From: Leptasterias polaris
Taxonomy: Eukaryota > Echinodermata > Asteroidea > Forcipulatida > Asteriidae
Assembly: GCA_037783415.1 (NCBI GenBank)
Contig: JAZGTN010000037.1
Coordinates: forward strand, 3,038,001 to 3,102,000
Direction of reading: 5' to 3'
Length of the DNA: 64,000 nucleotides
Shown here: in pieces, positions 1-11,125 of the stretch
How the letters are laid out: each line of letters starts with the position of its first letter
Numbering within the stretch: the stretch's first letter is position 1
Notes under the pieces: generated by a model
The model's input: only the letters and a program-made list of their open reading frames with translations
What the model was told of the DNA's origin: nothing
The model's database searches: none
Program-made: the position numbers and the translations under genes

Positions 1-194
1 ACATATGCTTATTCAGTCTAGACAAGAACATTTATAAGGAATTCATATAATTTGATATTAAAGAAATCAAGTATTTCAGAGAAAAAACAGTTCTTTGACT
101 ATATTATTTATAATCTTAACACCAAAAACTATTTGCAAAATACTCTGTCATAATATGCCTTTTTTGAAAGGAAATTTTCTTTAAAATAATTTGA

Positions 195-330
195 GTGTTG
201 TGGCCACATAGTTTAGTGCACTGGGTACAAGTTCTGCTGTTATCACAGTGTGGGACGGTTCCAAGTCATGGCACTTGTGTCCGTGAGCAAGATGCTTAAC
301 CGATTGCTGTGTCTTTCAGATGAGATAACA
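195..330 (+). mobile_element. Degenerate tRNA-derived SINE fragment (unit 1)
   Basis: The stretch resembles the tRNA-derived head and body of the fuller SINE at 31288-31662 (minus strand). It has a GTGGCC start, then a CGGTTCCAAGTCATGGCACTT segment in place of the B box, and then a GAGCAAG-type body with TGCTTAACC. The A and B boxes are decayed. The same fragment sits at the same place in units 2 and 3, so the insertion predates the duplication. Confidence 0.5.
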
Positions 331-478
331 ATATTTGTTTTTAAAGAAAAGAAAAGTTCAACACCTGCTCATTTCGAAAAAAGTACTAATGAATTTTGAC
401 GCACAAATGCGTTAATGCATAACTGTACTATAATACAGAATTAAACATTCAAAACATGACAATTACAATTGTAGATAC

Positions 479-591
479 CAGTGTTGTAGGTCTCGAGAAC
501 TGGTCTCGGTCTCCCCACCTTTTTCGGTGTCTCGGGTCTCGTCTCGGTCTTGGTGTCGGTCTCGGACTTCCAGGTCTCGACTACAACACTA
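479..591. mobile_element. hAT-type MITE with 8-bp target duplication (unit 1)
   Basis: The 113-bp element begins CAGTGTTGTAG and ends CTACAACACTA, an inverted-repeat pair. It is flanked on both sides by the 8-bp direct repeat GTAGATAC (471-478 and 592-599). An 8-bp duplication with a CAGTG-type terminus is typical of the hAT superfamily. The interior is a GGTCTCG-rich simple sequence with no coding capacity, so it is non-autonomous. Orthologous copies lie at 20125-20248 and 55332-55457. Confidence 0.75.
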
Positions 592-599
592 GTAGATAC

Positions 600-2579
600 C
601 CAAGAAAAGATAAGATTCTCAAACTCAATTTTCTTTAATGGCAAAGTATACCTTTGGTTTTTGAAACTGGTCAATTGTTTTAATCCCACATACATGTAAA
701 TGTAGATATATACAAACAAACAAAAACTGTGACTTTCTATTTCAAAATGTGGTCGTTTTTTGAGATATTGCTGAAAATCCGGAGCAGATATATATATGTC
801 TGCAAAGGAAGAATAATCCCTAGTCACACAATCTTAGAGGCGTTTCTGACAGAAACGTTGTTTTAGCATAAAAACTATTATCTTTATACATAACCACAGT
901 GCAACGACAGTGTGACATTATACTATATCGTATCCTGGGTGCACCATGGTCTTATTGAAAATAGAAACAAATCAAGTCTGGAACTCTAGGTTAAAATGAT
1001 GTAAAATGCCACTATGTTTGATACCATTTAAGTGCAACTTTTGTCAACTGTATGGTCTGTACATAATATTAAAAAAAATTGATTCAAAGGTTAGATCCTT
1101 GACATTTTATCCACACTATCTGTTAGAAAATTAGTGGATCACAGAACTGAATTTGTTCTTGAAGCCCCTCTTTACCATTACATCTGCATTAAGGTGATAT
1201 GACATACTACACAATACCGTTTATTAACACATGCCAATGATGCAATTAATTAAATAATAGAAGGAATGTAATTTCCTTCTCCCACGGATAACCTGTTTGC
1301 CTTAAAATTGATTAACATTTACAACTGGTACATACCATTCTTCACAAAATGTATGAACATTGTACACTTTTTATATATGAAGATTCTTGCGATATCAGCA
1401 AAACGACTTTTGATTTGTGATATGCAAGGGCAAGATGGAAGGTTGGAAGTATACGAGTTTGGAAGCCCTGGTGATGTCACCTGACATAGAACAAGTTACC
1501 TGTGACATCCACATGTTCATACTTGAAAGTCTGGATCAGGTACAGAGCCCTGCATGCACACTAATACACAGCTTAAACAACAAGAACACTTAAAATCTAT
1601 ACAGTTTGTGGACATTACAGAATACAAATGTTACCAACTTATGAACAATAGGAAGCATATCTTAAAATGTGTTCATCTGTTGTTTTTACAAAACTTGATT
1701 TCAAAAGGAAAAGCAAAATGTCACTCTATAGACCTAATCATGGTGTGGCCATCTTAATTTTCTTCCATTCAATTCAAAGTAACCAATCAAGGCTGAATAG
1801 AAAAATAGTTTGGTTTCTTTTTGTACCATAAAAATTAGCATCCACTACTGTTACTGGATACTGGATACAAGGCAACATGTTCAGTTGGCCATCATCTACA
1901 AGTGATAATCAACTACCAGAGTTTTTTTTTCTCAGGGCCTCCTAAAAATCTACCCAGAAAATTAATATCAGATTAAAAGTTGCAGGTTAATTCTTTACAA
2001 TAAAATGTACAAACTTCATACCAAAATACAATAAGCCTATATACAAAACAAATTTCAGTTAGATGGAGGCTAACTGCCATTTATATTAAAAGTAGGAGCA
2101 ATGTACAAAAATACAATCTGTGATCAAGTATGGATACTCAATTTAATACTCTATTTTTGTCGAGTCAGTGCGAAAAAGTATCTCGATTTTGCTAAAACGT
2201 TGTATATCGTAGGAAAATGGTCAGTGTAAAAATGCTGTATCTCAACGCGTACCGGAACTTGTTCCGAGCTATTTTAAGCGAGATACAACGTTTTGTGATA
2301 AAACTTGCGCTATTTTAGGAGATAACAATGTTTTACGAGTTACAAAAGATGTAGCGCCATATTGTGACCAATTTCACCATTCATCATGTACATGTAAGAC
2401 AAAGAAGTGGTCAGTTGCTGTATATTTCTTTAAAATGTGGGCTCGGCTCTTTTTATTGAAATGCTGACTCTGTTTTTAACCGATGCATATTATGTACACA
2501 TCTGCTGTAAGATTGAGTTCTATTTTAGGTGTTGTTCTATGATCATTGGTTTCTACAAGACTAAGAGATTGCCAAGATA
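600..2579. other. Unit-conserved non-coding segment (unit 1)
   Basis: I see no gene here. The segment is conserved in all three units (20257-22424 and 57348-59133 are the counterparts). Short frames such as 1554-1757 are interrupted by stops or shifted in the other copies. It lies between the 5'-unit repeats and the minisatellite, beyond the 3' end of the minus-strand NLR. Confidence 0.5.
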
Positions 2580-3715
2580 AAGAGTCTTAAAGTGGCTGCC
2601 TTTATCAGTGTATACTACAGAGGAATTGACAACCAAAGAGTCTTTGAGTGGCTGCTTTAATCAGTATATACTACAGAGGAGTTGATAACCAAAGAGTCTT
2701 AAAGTGGCTGCTTTAATCAGTGTTTACTACAGAGGAGTTGATAACCAAAGAGTCTTAAAGTGGCTGCTTTTATCAGTGTATACAACAGAGGAGCTGAAAA
2801 CCAAAGAGTCTTAAAGTGGCTGCTTTTATCAGTATATACTACAGAGGAGTTGATAACCAAAGAGTCTTAAAGTGGCTGCTTTATTCAGTGTTACTACAGA
2901 GGAGTTGATAACCAAAGAGTCTTAAAGTGGCTGCTTTAATCAGTGTATACTACAGAGGAGTTGATAACCACAGAGTCTTAAAGTGGCTGCTTTTATCAGT
3001 GTATACTACAGAGGAGTTGATAACCAAAGAGTCTTAAAGTGGCTGCTTTATGTGTTTTTACTACAGAGGAGTTGATAACCAAAGAGTCTTAAAGTGCCTG
3101 CTTTTATCAGTGCATACTACAGAGGAGTTGATAACCAAAGAGTCTTAAAGTGGCTGCTTTAATCAGTGTTTTTACTACAGAGGAGTTGATAACCAAAGAG
3201 TCTTAAAGTGGCTGCTTTAATCAGTGTATACTACAGAGGAGTTGATAACCACAGAGTCTTAAAGTGGCTGCTTTTATCAGTGTATACTACAGAGGAGTTG
3301 ATAACCAAAGAGTCTTAAAGTGGCTGCTTTATGTGTTTTTACTACAGAGGAGTTGATAACCAAAGAGTCTTAAAGTGGCTGCTTTATGTGTTTTTACTAC
3401 AGAGGAGTTGATAACCAAAGAGTCTTATAGTGGCTGCTTTAATCAGTGTTTACTACAGAGGAGTTGATAACCAAAGAGTCTTAAAGTGGCTGCTTTAATC
3501 AGTGTATACTACAGAGGAGTTGATAACCACAGAGTCTTAAAGTGGCTGCTTTTATCAGTGTATACTACAGAGGAGTTGATAACCAAAGAGTCTTAAAGTG
3601 GCTGCTTTATGTGTTTTTACTACAGAGGAGTTGATAACCAAAGAGTCATAAAGTGGCTGCTTTAATCAGTGTTTTTACTACAGAGGAGTTGATAACCAAA
3701 GAGTCCTTAAGGGAC
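2580..3715. repeat. 56-bp minisatellite array, about 20 copies (unit 1)
   Basis: This is a direct tandem repeat with a 56-bp period, marked in each copy by GAGTCTTAAAGTGGCTGC and CTACAGAGGAGTTGATAACC. Copies differ mainly in the short segment between these blocks (TTTTATCAGTGTATA, TTAATCAGTGTTTTT or TTATGTGTTTTT). A three-copy order of variants recurs at about 2939, 3219 and 3497, which is a higher-order repeat. The period is not a multiple of three, so it is not a coding repeat. The array lies 3' of the NLR gene. Confidence 0.93.
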
Positions 3716-4598
3716 TGTTTTTATCATCATTTACAATAGAGGATCATATTTTTTGACAAAATAACAACAAATTGTGTATGTTTGAGAAATTTTAGGCATG
3801 TTCATAATAGGCTTATTTCGAATGTGATGTCTTTTTATATGAAATAACAAAAATAAATAAACTATTTAGCTATCTTTATATAATTTCGACAATAAAACTT
3901 CAACTGTTATTTATTGTGAGTCTTCAAATGATTTTCCTAGAAATAATTTCTAGAAGGATTGGTGCTGGTATGAACCCTATAGTGATTGTATTACAATAAT
4001 ACTAATCAACTTTTTGTCCAAGTATTTTTCAATTATTTCTTAGGCACAACATATTTTTGTGCAGCAAAATACTGGCAATATAACTTAGCAATACCGTTGG
4101 TTTGAAAAATATAAATGAAGACACACAGTGAAGAGGTGACAGTGATTTTCTATTGTAAACCTTGACTGATTCTTCAAGCAGGCAAAGTTGGCAGACTATG
4201 TTTCAACATAGGCATATTTTTCAGCACACACTGCCACTTGTTTTGTTTTTTCTTCTCCTTGTTTTATACAATGTGGTTCTATAATTTAATAGACTTTTAA
4301 TATGCATTGGGATGGAGATTGTTGTTTGCTTTTACCGTTTTGAAAAAAAGTTGTAGTATACCTGTGTGTTATTATGACTACTGTATTATTTTTTTTTTTA
4401 CGGAGCCCCACTGACGGCCACAGTATGGTTGTCCATTATCTCATTGCTCCTTATATCGCCAGCACGATGTTTGTAATTGATTCACTTTCCTGTCTGGTTT
4501 TGAAGGTTTATATAATCCCAGACTGATTCTTTTATTAAGTTGGAAAGTTATTATTTTATATTTCAACGGTGACATCCACACACAGCCATTACTGCAAA
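3716..4598. other. NLR 3' flank, non-coding (unit 1)
   Basis: No gene is visible. The segment matches 25926-26690 and 61511-62390. Its right part may include the 3' untranslated region of the NLR: an AATAAA lies on the minus strand at 4531-4536, about 500 bp past the stop codon. That assignment is inference. Confidence 0.4.
4531..4536 (-). promoter_or_regulatory. Possible polyadenylation signal AATAAA for NLR-1
   Basis: The canonical hexamer occurs on the minus strand about 500 bp downstream of the NLR-1 stop and is kept at the matching place in unit 2 (26612-26617). AT-rich DNA produces this hexamer often by chance, so it is only a candidate. Confidence 0.3.
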
Positions 4599-4841
4599 TC
4601 AAATAAACACCGAAAATCTTACTACATGTGTTGGGTTCAATGGCTCAGAAATCTTTGTCAAAGCAACATTAAGGATAAACTGTTGCCCTTCCAGACAGTC
4701 AATCTTGGATTTACTGATGACCACTGCCTGTAGGCATTTCATGCAGAAAACAAACACGTAATCCTTCATAGGTTGACAAGGACTGGATACAAATGTTGTA
4801 AGGTCTAGCAGACATTGACCATTACTAGAAGATGTAAACAA
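4599..4841 (-). other. Conserved short frame downstream of NLR-1 (3' UTR or small exon)
   Basis: An 80-residue frame follows the NLR-1 stop on the same strand and recurs in frame at 26692-26874 and 62391-62585. The shared core runs from about VFVFCMKCLQAVV to LNPTHVVRF. I recognise no family. Substitutions between units are few (for example TKISEP versus TEISEP), and the surrounding DNA is equally similar, so conservation alone does not prove coding. The most likely reading is 3' untranslated sequence of the NLR transcript; a spliced terminal exon is the alternative. Confidence 0.3.
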
Positions 4842-5039
4842 TCATCCAAGGATGAAAACAAAACACTGACAGAGGAATAAATACACTGGGGAATTACAAC
4901 ACATGGCTATACACTAAAGTCAACTTGGATGTGACATGTGAACTCTAAACCTCTCCTTAGCAAAGTTTGAAATACTTCGTCTTTGGATCTTTTCCTTATA
5001 TTTTGATTGTCATCCAATTTAATCTCTGAGTTTTAATCA

Positions 5040-7372
5040 TCACTTGAGGTCTTTTATTACTGTACATATCTCTACATCTAGAGTGGTATTATCCATCCGG
5101 GCCTCATTGATGAGTCTTTTATCTTCCTCTGTCAATTTGCACATTCTCAAATCCACGCACTTATTGTGTTTTAATCTCTTAAAATGAGTAGCCCACAATG
5201 ATGCAGAACCACGCAATGTTTCATTATAAGACAGATCCAGATAAACTAGGTTTGGCATGTCACTCAGTGACTCACAAATAGAGGCCATGTCTTCCCCTAT
5301 CAGCTTGCAGAAACTCACTGTCAGACTCTCGAGCTGTTTCACTCTCTTCAAATGAGTAGCCCACAATGATGCAGAGCCACTCAAGGTGTCATTCCCAGAC
5401 AGATCCAGATAAACTAGGTTTGACATGTCACTCAGTGACTCACAAATAGGGGCCATGGCTTTCCCTATCAGGCTGATTCTTTTCAATGTCAGACTCTTGA
5501 GCTGTTTTAATCTCTTCAAATGAGTAGCCCACAATGATGCAGAGCCACTCAAGGTGTCATTCCCAGACAGATCCAGATAAACTAGGTTTGGCATGTCACT
5601 CAGTGACTCACAAATAGGGGCCATGTCTTCCCCTATCCGCATGTATGAAAATGTCAGATTCTTGAGTTGTTTTAATCTCTTCAAATGAGTTGCCCACAAT
5701 GATGCACAACCATCCAAGGTTTTAATCCAGGACAGATCCAGAATAGAAATATTAGTCATTTTAGTAAGACAATCTGCTAAATCACCACCAAACCTCTGCA
5801 TGTCACAACTTTTAATGGAAAGATATTTTACACAGGAAAGGTAGGTCCTATCCTTGGTCTTTTCCTGATCCGCAATAATATTCTTCAGTAAGTAAAAAAA
5901 GGAGTTCATACAATCACAATTCCAGTCGATCATTTGTATTGTTTCCTTCACAACTGAATGGATGAAACTTTCTAATGGTAAACTCTTGGACTGTCTCTCA
6001 AAGTAACAAATAAGACCCAACTTTGGATCCTGATTATTCTGAATTGCCTGTAAGACTTGATTTGTACATCCCTCATTGTCACCACAACAAAACCTCAACA
6101 GATACTCATATGGAGAAGGATACTCTCTTGTTGCACAACAAACCCGAACAAGGGTTCTATCAAACTCATCTGTGTTTATAACACTTTGCCAATACATTGC
6201 AGCACAGAATTCCAAGAACGTTTTGTGTATAAAATACACATTGTTATGAATGTCTAACCCCTTGAAGACCCCCTCGCTAGTGAGAACACCTGCACTTAGT
6301 GCTGCATCGAATGCTTCCTTGTCAAAATCAAAATCTTTTTCTGTAAACGAAAGAGACTGATTGGTAGAAATCAGACCATGTAGAGCAACCTTTCCAATTG
6401 AAATCAATATTTGTGATATTGCATCTCGTGACAAGTCTTTTGCTTTTCGTCTGAATATGTATCTCAATGCCTCAGTGTATAGTCGAGTCATTGTGTCTGG
6501 GAGTTTTCCAGACTCTCTCCAGAGCAAGCACATCAAAAGCAGCAACATTGGACTCTTTGCCAAATCAGACAAGACTTCTGAAGATCGTATCTCCTCTATC
6601 AGCTTACTTACTTTGTCGGGGTCTTCAGAGAAAAATTTAGCTATATACTCCTCAATATCAGAACCTGAAAACCCCTTAATTTCCACATGAGTGAAAGGCT
6701 TTTTAACCAATGATGAGCTGACTAGTTTTTCAAGGGGAGGACGAGATGTGATAACTACCCAACATTCTGTGCCCTGCTTTAGATTAATAACCTTGAAAAT
6801 TGAACCAAATGAGGACTTGTTTAGCGTAGTGGTTTGAAATTCATCAAATCCATCCAAGAGAATCAACACCTTTTCTTGGTTCTTGTCAATAAACCTTTTT
6901 AAATCAGACTTATTTACAGTGTCTTGGTCTAAGAGCTGCTCAAAGACAGCATCAATAAGGTCTGAAGTTTCTGTCAGTGCACGCATTTTCAAAACAAAAA
7001 CTAGTTCAAACCTTTTGAGTATCTCACTCTTACCAGTTGCCCAATCATAAGCAATTTTGTCAATAAGGGTCGTCTTTCCAAGACCTGCCGATCCAATACA
7101 AACAATACGTTTGATTGAATTGCCCTCTCTTGTTTCTGACTGGAAAACATCTTCATATGATTTCATTTGTTTTTTCTCTTTCAAATTGTTTCCTCTCACG
7201 TCAACTTGTTCAGCTAAAACAAGCTTAGTGTAGATGTCCATTATGTGTAACTTATCATGATCAACCCATGGGATCATCTGTACATAGCTACCTGTATTCT
7301 CGTACACTTGCTTCAATGCCTCTTTAGCTTCATCTGCACCAGCTCGAGCTGGATGATTAGGGTCCGGTGTTC
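5040..7372 (-). CDS. NLR-1 exon 7: NACHT NTPase and leucine-rich repeats
   Basis: This single large exon encodes residues 394-1169. The Walker A motif GSAGLGKTT is at about 486-494, Walker B LLDGFDEF at 564-571, and a sensor-like TSRP at 601-604, so nucleotide binding and hydrolysis look intact. A helical NACHT-associated region follows with the family-typical FIHKTFLEFCAA stretch. The C-terminus has four modules built around LWATHLKRLKQL and NLVYLDLS, each covering two ribonuclease-inhibitor-type LRRs. I place the exon start at 7372 because a pyrimidine-rich tract ends in CCCAATAG at 7373-7374 and the resulting phase joins exon 6. The open frame runs on to 7460, but those extra residues are intron. 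The stop codon is at 5040. No frameshift or internal stop is present. Confidence 0.92.
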
Positions 7373-7502
7373 CTATTGGGTGATAGGAAAAGGAAAACAA
7401 ATCACCACATATCAACAATTTTTTTTTACTATGTTCATTGGTGATTATCTGACATTTCATTTGGTCATGAGAAGCCTTTTCAAGTTTTAATAATACAGTT
7501 CA
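7373..7502 (-). other. Exon 7 splice acceptor region (NLR-1)
   Basis: On the minus strand a tract rich in T and C (TTTTCCTTTTCCTATC) precedes the AG at 7374-7373. The frame remains open upstream to 7460, which would mislead a single-exon annotation. The matching acceptor in unit 2 is at 30288-30287. Confidence 0.7.
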
Positions 7503-7712
7503 ATAGACCCTTCCCATGAAATATGTAAATTGCACATCACAGGAGTGCACTAACACTTTGGTGGCAAAATTATGGATTATCGTGCCTTTTTGTATGGGGA
7601 TTATGGTGGCGTGACGCAGACGCGTTTGAGTACATCTCTATGGCGTTTGCCAACCTATAGTGTCTGTACGCATGGGTGAATGTAATTAGCATATTTCATG
7701 GGAAGGGTCTAT
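7503..7712. mobile_element. Short inverted-repeat MITE in intron 6 (unit 1)
   Basis: A 210-bp segment begins ATAGACCCTTCCCATGAAAT and ends with the reverse complement of that sequence, with over 20 bp of near-perfect terminal inverted repeat. It has no coding capacity. The ends adjoin AT-rich sequence and I cannot define a target duplication. The orthologous copy is at 30419-30623, so it was present before the duplication. Confidence 0.7.
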
Positions 7713-7964
7713 TAATTGGTACTTTTTTGTTTGTGTCTTGCCCTCGATGCATGGTATCACCAATCAGTTATCATGTATGAAATTATAACTACATTTTGTA
7801 TGCAAGTCATAAGTTTAGTATGTAGTAACAAACAAGTGAGATTTTAAACTTAACAGACAACAAACATAACTTTCTCTGTTTCTTTTCAAATCAGTGATTT
7901 CTGGTAAGGTTGACATGTTGGCAAGTGTATTATTTGGATTCATAGCCAATGTGACACCTATATA

Positions 7965-8185
7965 GTGTGGCATTCAGTGTGGCAGCCACTGATTTAGCAG
8001 CCAGTGTAGCAGCCTGCAGAGTTGCAGCAAGTGTGGCAGCCAGTGTGTGGGAAGCCTACAGAGTGGCAGCAAGTGTGGTGGCAGCCTGTGTGGCAGCCTG
8101 TGTGGCAGCATGAAGTGTATCAGCCAGTGTGGCAGCCAGTGTGGCAGCCAGTGTGGCAGCCAGTGTGGCAGCCAGTGTGAAACCA
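7965..8185. repeat. Short GTGGCAGCCA-type tandem repeat in intron 6 (unit 1)
   Basis: The segment is an irregular tandem array of about 12 bp (GTGGCAGCCAGT and variants). It creates an artificial repetitive frame on either strand and is not a gene. Unit 2 has a shorter version at 30885-31022. Confidence 0.75.
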
Positions 8186-8479
8186 TGTTGAGTGTGATCT
8201 CTGGTGGCAGAATATTGCATTCAAATTGCCATCCTGTGTGAACAAGAACCCCCTTCCAGTATGCATGCAAAGCTCGTCCTTAACAAAGTGATTCCAATGC
8301 TCAGAATAAATTTACTAATCACACCCTGCCATCAAGGGATCCAAGTATAGTCTTATTTAAGGAAAACCTAATGTAACATTCCAGCACCATTTCACCTGGA
8401 GCCACATATCTTAAAATGACAATTTATTGATTAACACAGAGGGGCCTATACCACAATACTTGCATTTTGCATACAAAGA

Positions 8480-8502
8480 GCCACCCCCCCCCCCCCCCCC
8501 CC
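8480..8502. repeat. Poly-C tract
   Basis: A homopolymer run of about 20 C lies in intron 6, exactly where unit 2 carries its SINE. Length calls in such runs are unreliable. Confidence 0.8.
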
Positions 8503-8774
8503 AAAGATACATGTCATACTTTGCAAGAGAACAGTGTAAATGTAGGGCAAATCTTTGTTCTTGTTTCACAAAGAGCCACTAAAGCCAGTGTGCACGTGAT
8601 CACATGACAGAAGCGCCCCTTTCCTAATGTAAACACACATTTTTCACTTGGGGGTATATTAGTCATATTTCTAATAAATATGGTAATAGCCAATATATTT
8701 TAAAGAAATTAAAGTTACTCCATTGAGAAGTCAAACTTAGAGATTTAGAACAATAAGGTTTCCCCTCTGTCTCT

Positions 8775-8880
8775 CCTTCCCCTTAAGGTTTTGGTTTCAG
8801 TCTTGGTCACGGGAGATGAGGTCTCGGTGTCAGTCCAGGTCTGGGACTTCAAGGTCTTGACTACAATACTGTCACATCTT
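8775..8880. mobile_element. Degenerate half of a hAT MITE (unit 1 intron 6)
   Basis: The stretch resembles the right half of the 479-591 MITE: a GGTCTCGGTGTC-type interior followed by GACTTCAAGGTCTTGACTAC and ACAATACTG. The left terminus is lost. An equivalent is at 31935-32035. Confidence 0.45.
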
Positions 8881-9249
8881 AAGTTTTTGAATGGTGTTTT
8901 GCCAAAATCTGTGGTGTTTTGCCAAAATCTGTGGTTGTTTGTAATTGTTATGACAGTTAGGGTGAAAGTCTTGCAGCAGCTGAAGTTCAAAGATTACATT
9001 AAAAAATACTGTTACAATTTTTTTGTCTGTTGTTCAACCTTTTAGAGTAATGTAATAGGCCTACTTTTAGATGCTATTAATAATAAAATGGTAACCTTTC
9101 AAGCCATGAGGTTAGTTGGTTTAAAGTTTCACGTTTGTACTTGGAAGGAGTAATGTGTAACAACTGTTACACTCTGAACGACATTTTGACTCAAGGTAAA
9201 ATGAGGTTCCCCAATTGACAAGTATGACGTTGGTTTTACTGAACTTCAT

Positions 9250-9330
9250 GTTTTGTTTCGATACATGCATTTCAATACAAAAAACAAGTTCAAACCTTCT
9301 TAGTATCTCACTATTATTCAATGGCAATAT
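9250..9330 (-). pseudogene. Relic NACHT fragment, part 2 (unit 1 intron 6)
   Basis: On the minus strand this encodes a SEILRRFELVF segment, matching SEILKRFELVF just after the P-loop region of the functional exon 7, and then decays. Together with 11126-11400 it is a broken second copy of the NACHT exon. About 1.8 kb of unrelated DNA now separates the two parts. A counterpart is at about 32375-32450 in unit 2. Confidence 0.65.
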
Positions 9331-9429
9331 CGTTGACTCCTGATTTGGACAATCCAGTCAGACTAATTGTTTCACAATTTTTATTTTGACTTGGTCAATG
9401 ACTCAGACTCAAACATCTTGACTCAGACT

Positions 9430-9690
9430 TTGGACTCAGACTCGATATTTGTGACTCAGTGTGACTCGATGTTTGTGACTCGATGTTTGAGACTCGTTAT
9501 TTGTGACTCAATATTTGTGACTCAATATTTGTGACTCAATATTTGTGACTCGATATTCGTGACTCGATATTCGTGACTCGATATTCGTGACTCGATGCTT
9601 ATGACTCGATGCTTTTGACTCGATGTTTGTGATTCGATATTTGTGACTCGATGTTTGTGACTCGCTAATTGTCACTCAGGATTTTCCAAC
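9430..9690. repeat. 14-bp tandem repeat in intron 6 (unit 1)
   Basis: This is an array of about 14 bp units of the form GTGACTCGATGTTT with T/A/C variants. It is the same family as 32560-32870 in unit 2, with different copy number and variant order. It does not encode a protein. Confidence 0.85.
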
Positions 9691-9912
9691 CTGCCTCCTA
9701 CTCTATATAGTAAATCTTAAGTTTTGGGACTTAAAAAACCACATTTTTTTGTTGTATATATAATGGGTTTTTTTGAAAGGGGTTTTTATTTCAAGAACAA
9801 AACATTTGATCTCAATTTACACAGTTACTTGAATGATTTTTTTTTTATGGGAATGCTATTCAAACTTGTTTATGATGTGTTTGTTTATCATTTAAATGTG
9901 TTTTTGATGTTT

Positions 9913-10022
9913 TAAAAAACTAGAAAAACTTCTGCCATTGATGGTGCGCGACTGTGGTCTGAGTCTATCAGTCTATGTGTGGGAGTTAGATTCGCGTAAA
10001 TAAATCGAACACCGGGATTGAT
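9913..10022 (+). pseudogene. Broken copy of an unknown plus-strand exon (unit 1)
   Basis: This is the counterpart of the exon-like frame at 33130-33275 in unit 2. Unit 1 lacks about 70 bp covering the acceptor and the first codons, and has a TAA (in CGTAAATAA) near the end, so the frame is not usable here. The protein family is not recognised. Confidence 0.35.
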
Positions 10023-10326
10023 AGTTTTCGAAAGAAATTTGTTAAATAAATTGCTTTTACAAAGTTTCTTGGGTGCTGGAATAATACGCAATCATTCTCT
10101 GGCATTGGTGGATGTTCGGCAACTAAATCGGAATCCACAGAGGCATATTTCCCCTGTCCCAGTCAAGCTAGCTGCAGTAATTTGGGTATCAGTGTGTCAT
10201 TTGCCCACCTGTCCACCTGTTTCAGGGCAGGTACAACTCGGCTGTCTATCCTGTAAAAATGAACTGTATTCACTAAAGCCTGTTTTTGTTATTTTATAGT
10301 TTACTTGAAGCCAAACTTTTACTTAA

Positions 10327-10629
10327 ATGAAAGTCCTTTTTGACAATACTGTCGACAGTAAAGCCCAAGATTGCAACCAGTGTGTTTCTGGCATCTCTTG
10401 CTTGTTGGATATGCTTCGAAAAGTATACCATTTGCACTTATCAACATCAATCATTTGTTTCTATAATTTTATTTATCAATACAAATTTATTAAAAAGGTC
10501 TTTCCACTGATATGCGTTACTATTAATTGTTATGAATGCATTACACTTCATACTGTTTATCCTGTGAATATTCCAGTATTAGATGCAAAGAAAATGGGAG
10601 CTTACTACATCTGTATTACTATTTATTAG
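10327..10629 (+). other. Unassigned conserved small frame in intron 6 (unit 1)
   Basis: A 100-residue plus-strand frame starts MKVLFDNTVDSKAQD and aligns with a 97-residue frame at 33677-33970. Their length differences fall in multiples of three (6 and 3 nt, partly compensating), so the frame stays open in both. I recognise no domain. It may be chance in similar DNA, or an old gene fragment antisense to the NLR. Confidence 0.2.
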
Positions 10630-11125
10630 CCAGTCGATCTCGGTTTCGCTCTCGTTAACATCTGCTTCATTGTCGGGTGCTAATGTTTCCACATGCAAGT
10701 GGCTCAAACCACGGGTTAGGCAAGACGAGCTCCACACCGGCGTCATCACTCCCCTTATCTTCTCTCCTCAAGAGAGCTTCCCTCTTTCTACATTACATTC
10801 AGTGCTTGAAAATTTTACCTCTTTTTCGTAAATATAAATCCCTCTCGAGACCCCCTGAGCACTTATGAATGAATTTCAGCAAATTTCACTTCCTCTTCGT
10901 TCGCGTTCAAGTACTTCTTTAACTTTAAACTTTGATGTACACTTGTATATCTGTCAGGCTTATTTTGTTTTTGTTATTTATTTATGTATTTTTAAGTAAT
11001 ATTGTTAAACTTAAGAGACTCAGGATTCAGCCATTGGCTCTACCTTTGTGACTCAAAACTTGGACTTGGACTCAGACTCGACACCGAGTACTTGGACTTG
11101 AAGATTGAGAACTCGAATACATTTT

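Noticed and set aside
2580..3715. Regular direct repeats that might suggest a CRISPR-like array
   Set aside because: The repeat is contiguous with a 56-bp period and no unique spacers, in a clearly eukaryotic locus. It is a minisatellite.
6057..6690. Plus-strand frames opposite the NACHT exon, also at 28965-29604 and 63598-63798
   Set aside because: They are shadows of the NLR coding strand; their conservation is explained by NACHT conservation.
7374..7490. Extension of the NLR-1 frame to 7460 as the true N-terminus
   Set aside because: A strong acceptor and phase agreement with exon 6 place the exon start at 7372. The extension is intron sequence and is not conserved as protein between units.
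7974..8270. Repetitive HWLP-rich minus-strand frame as a gene
   Set aside because: It is a by-product of the 12-bp GTGGCAGCCA-type tandem repeat and is not maintained in unit 2.
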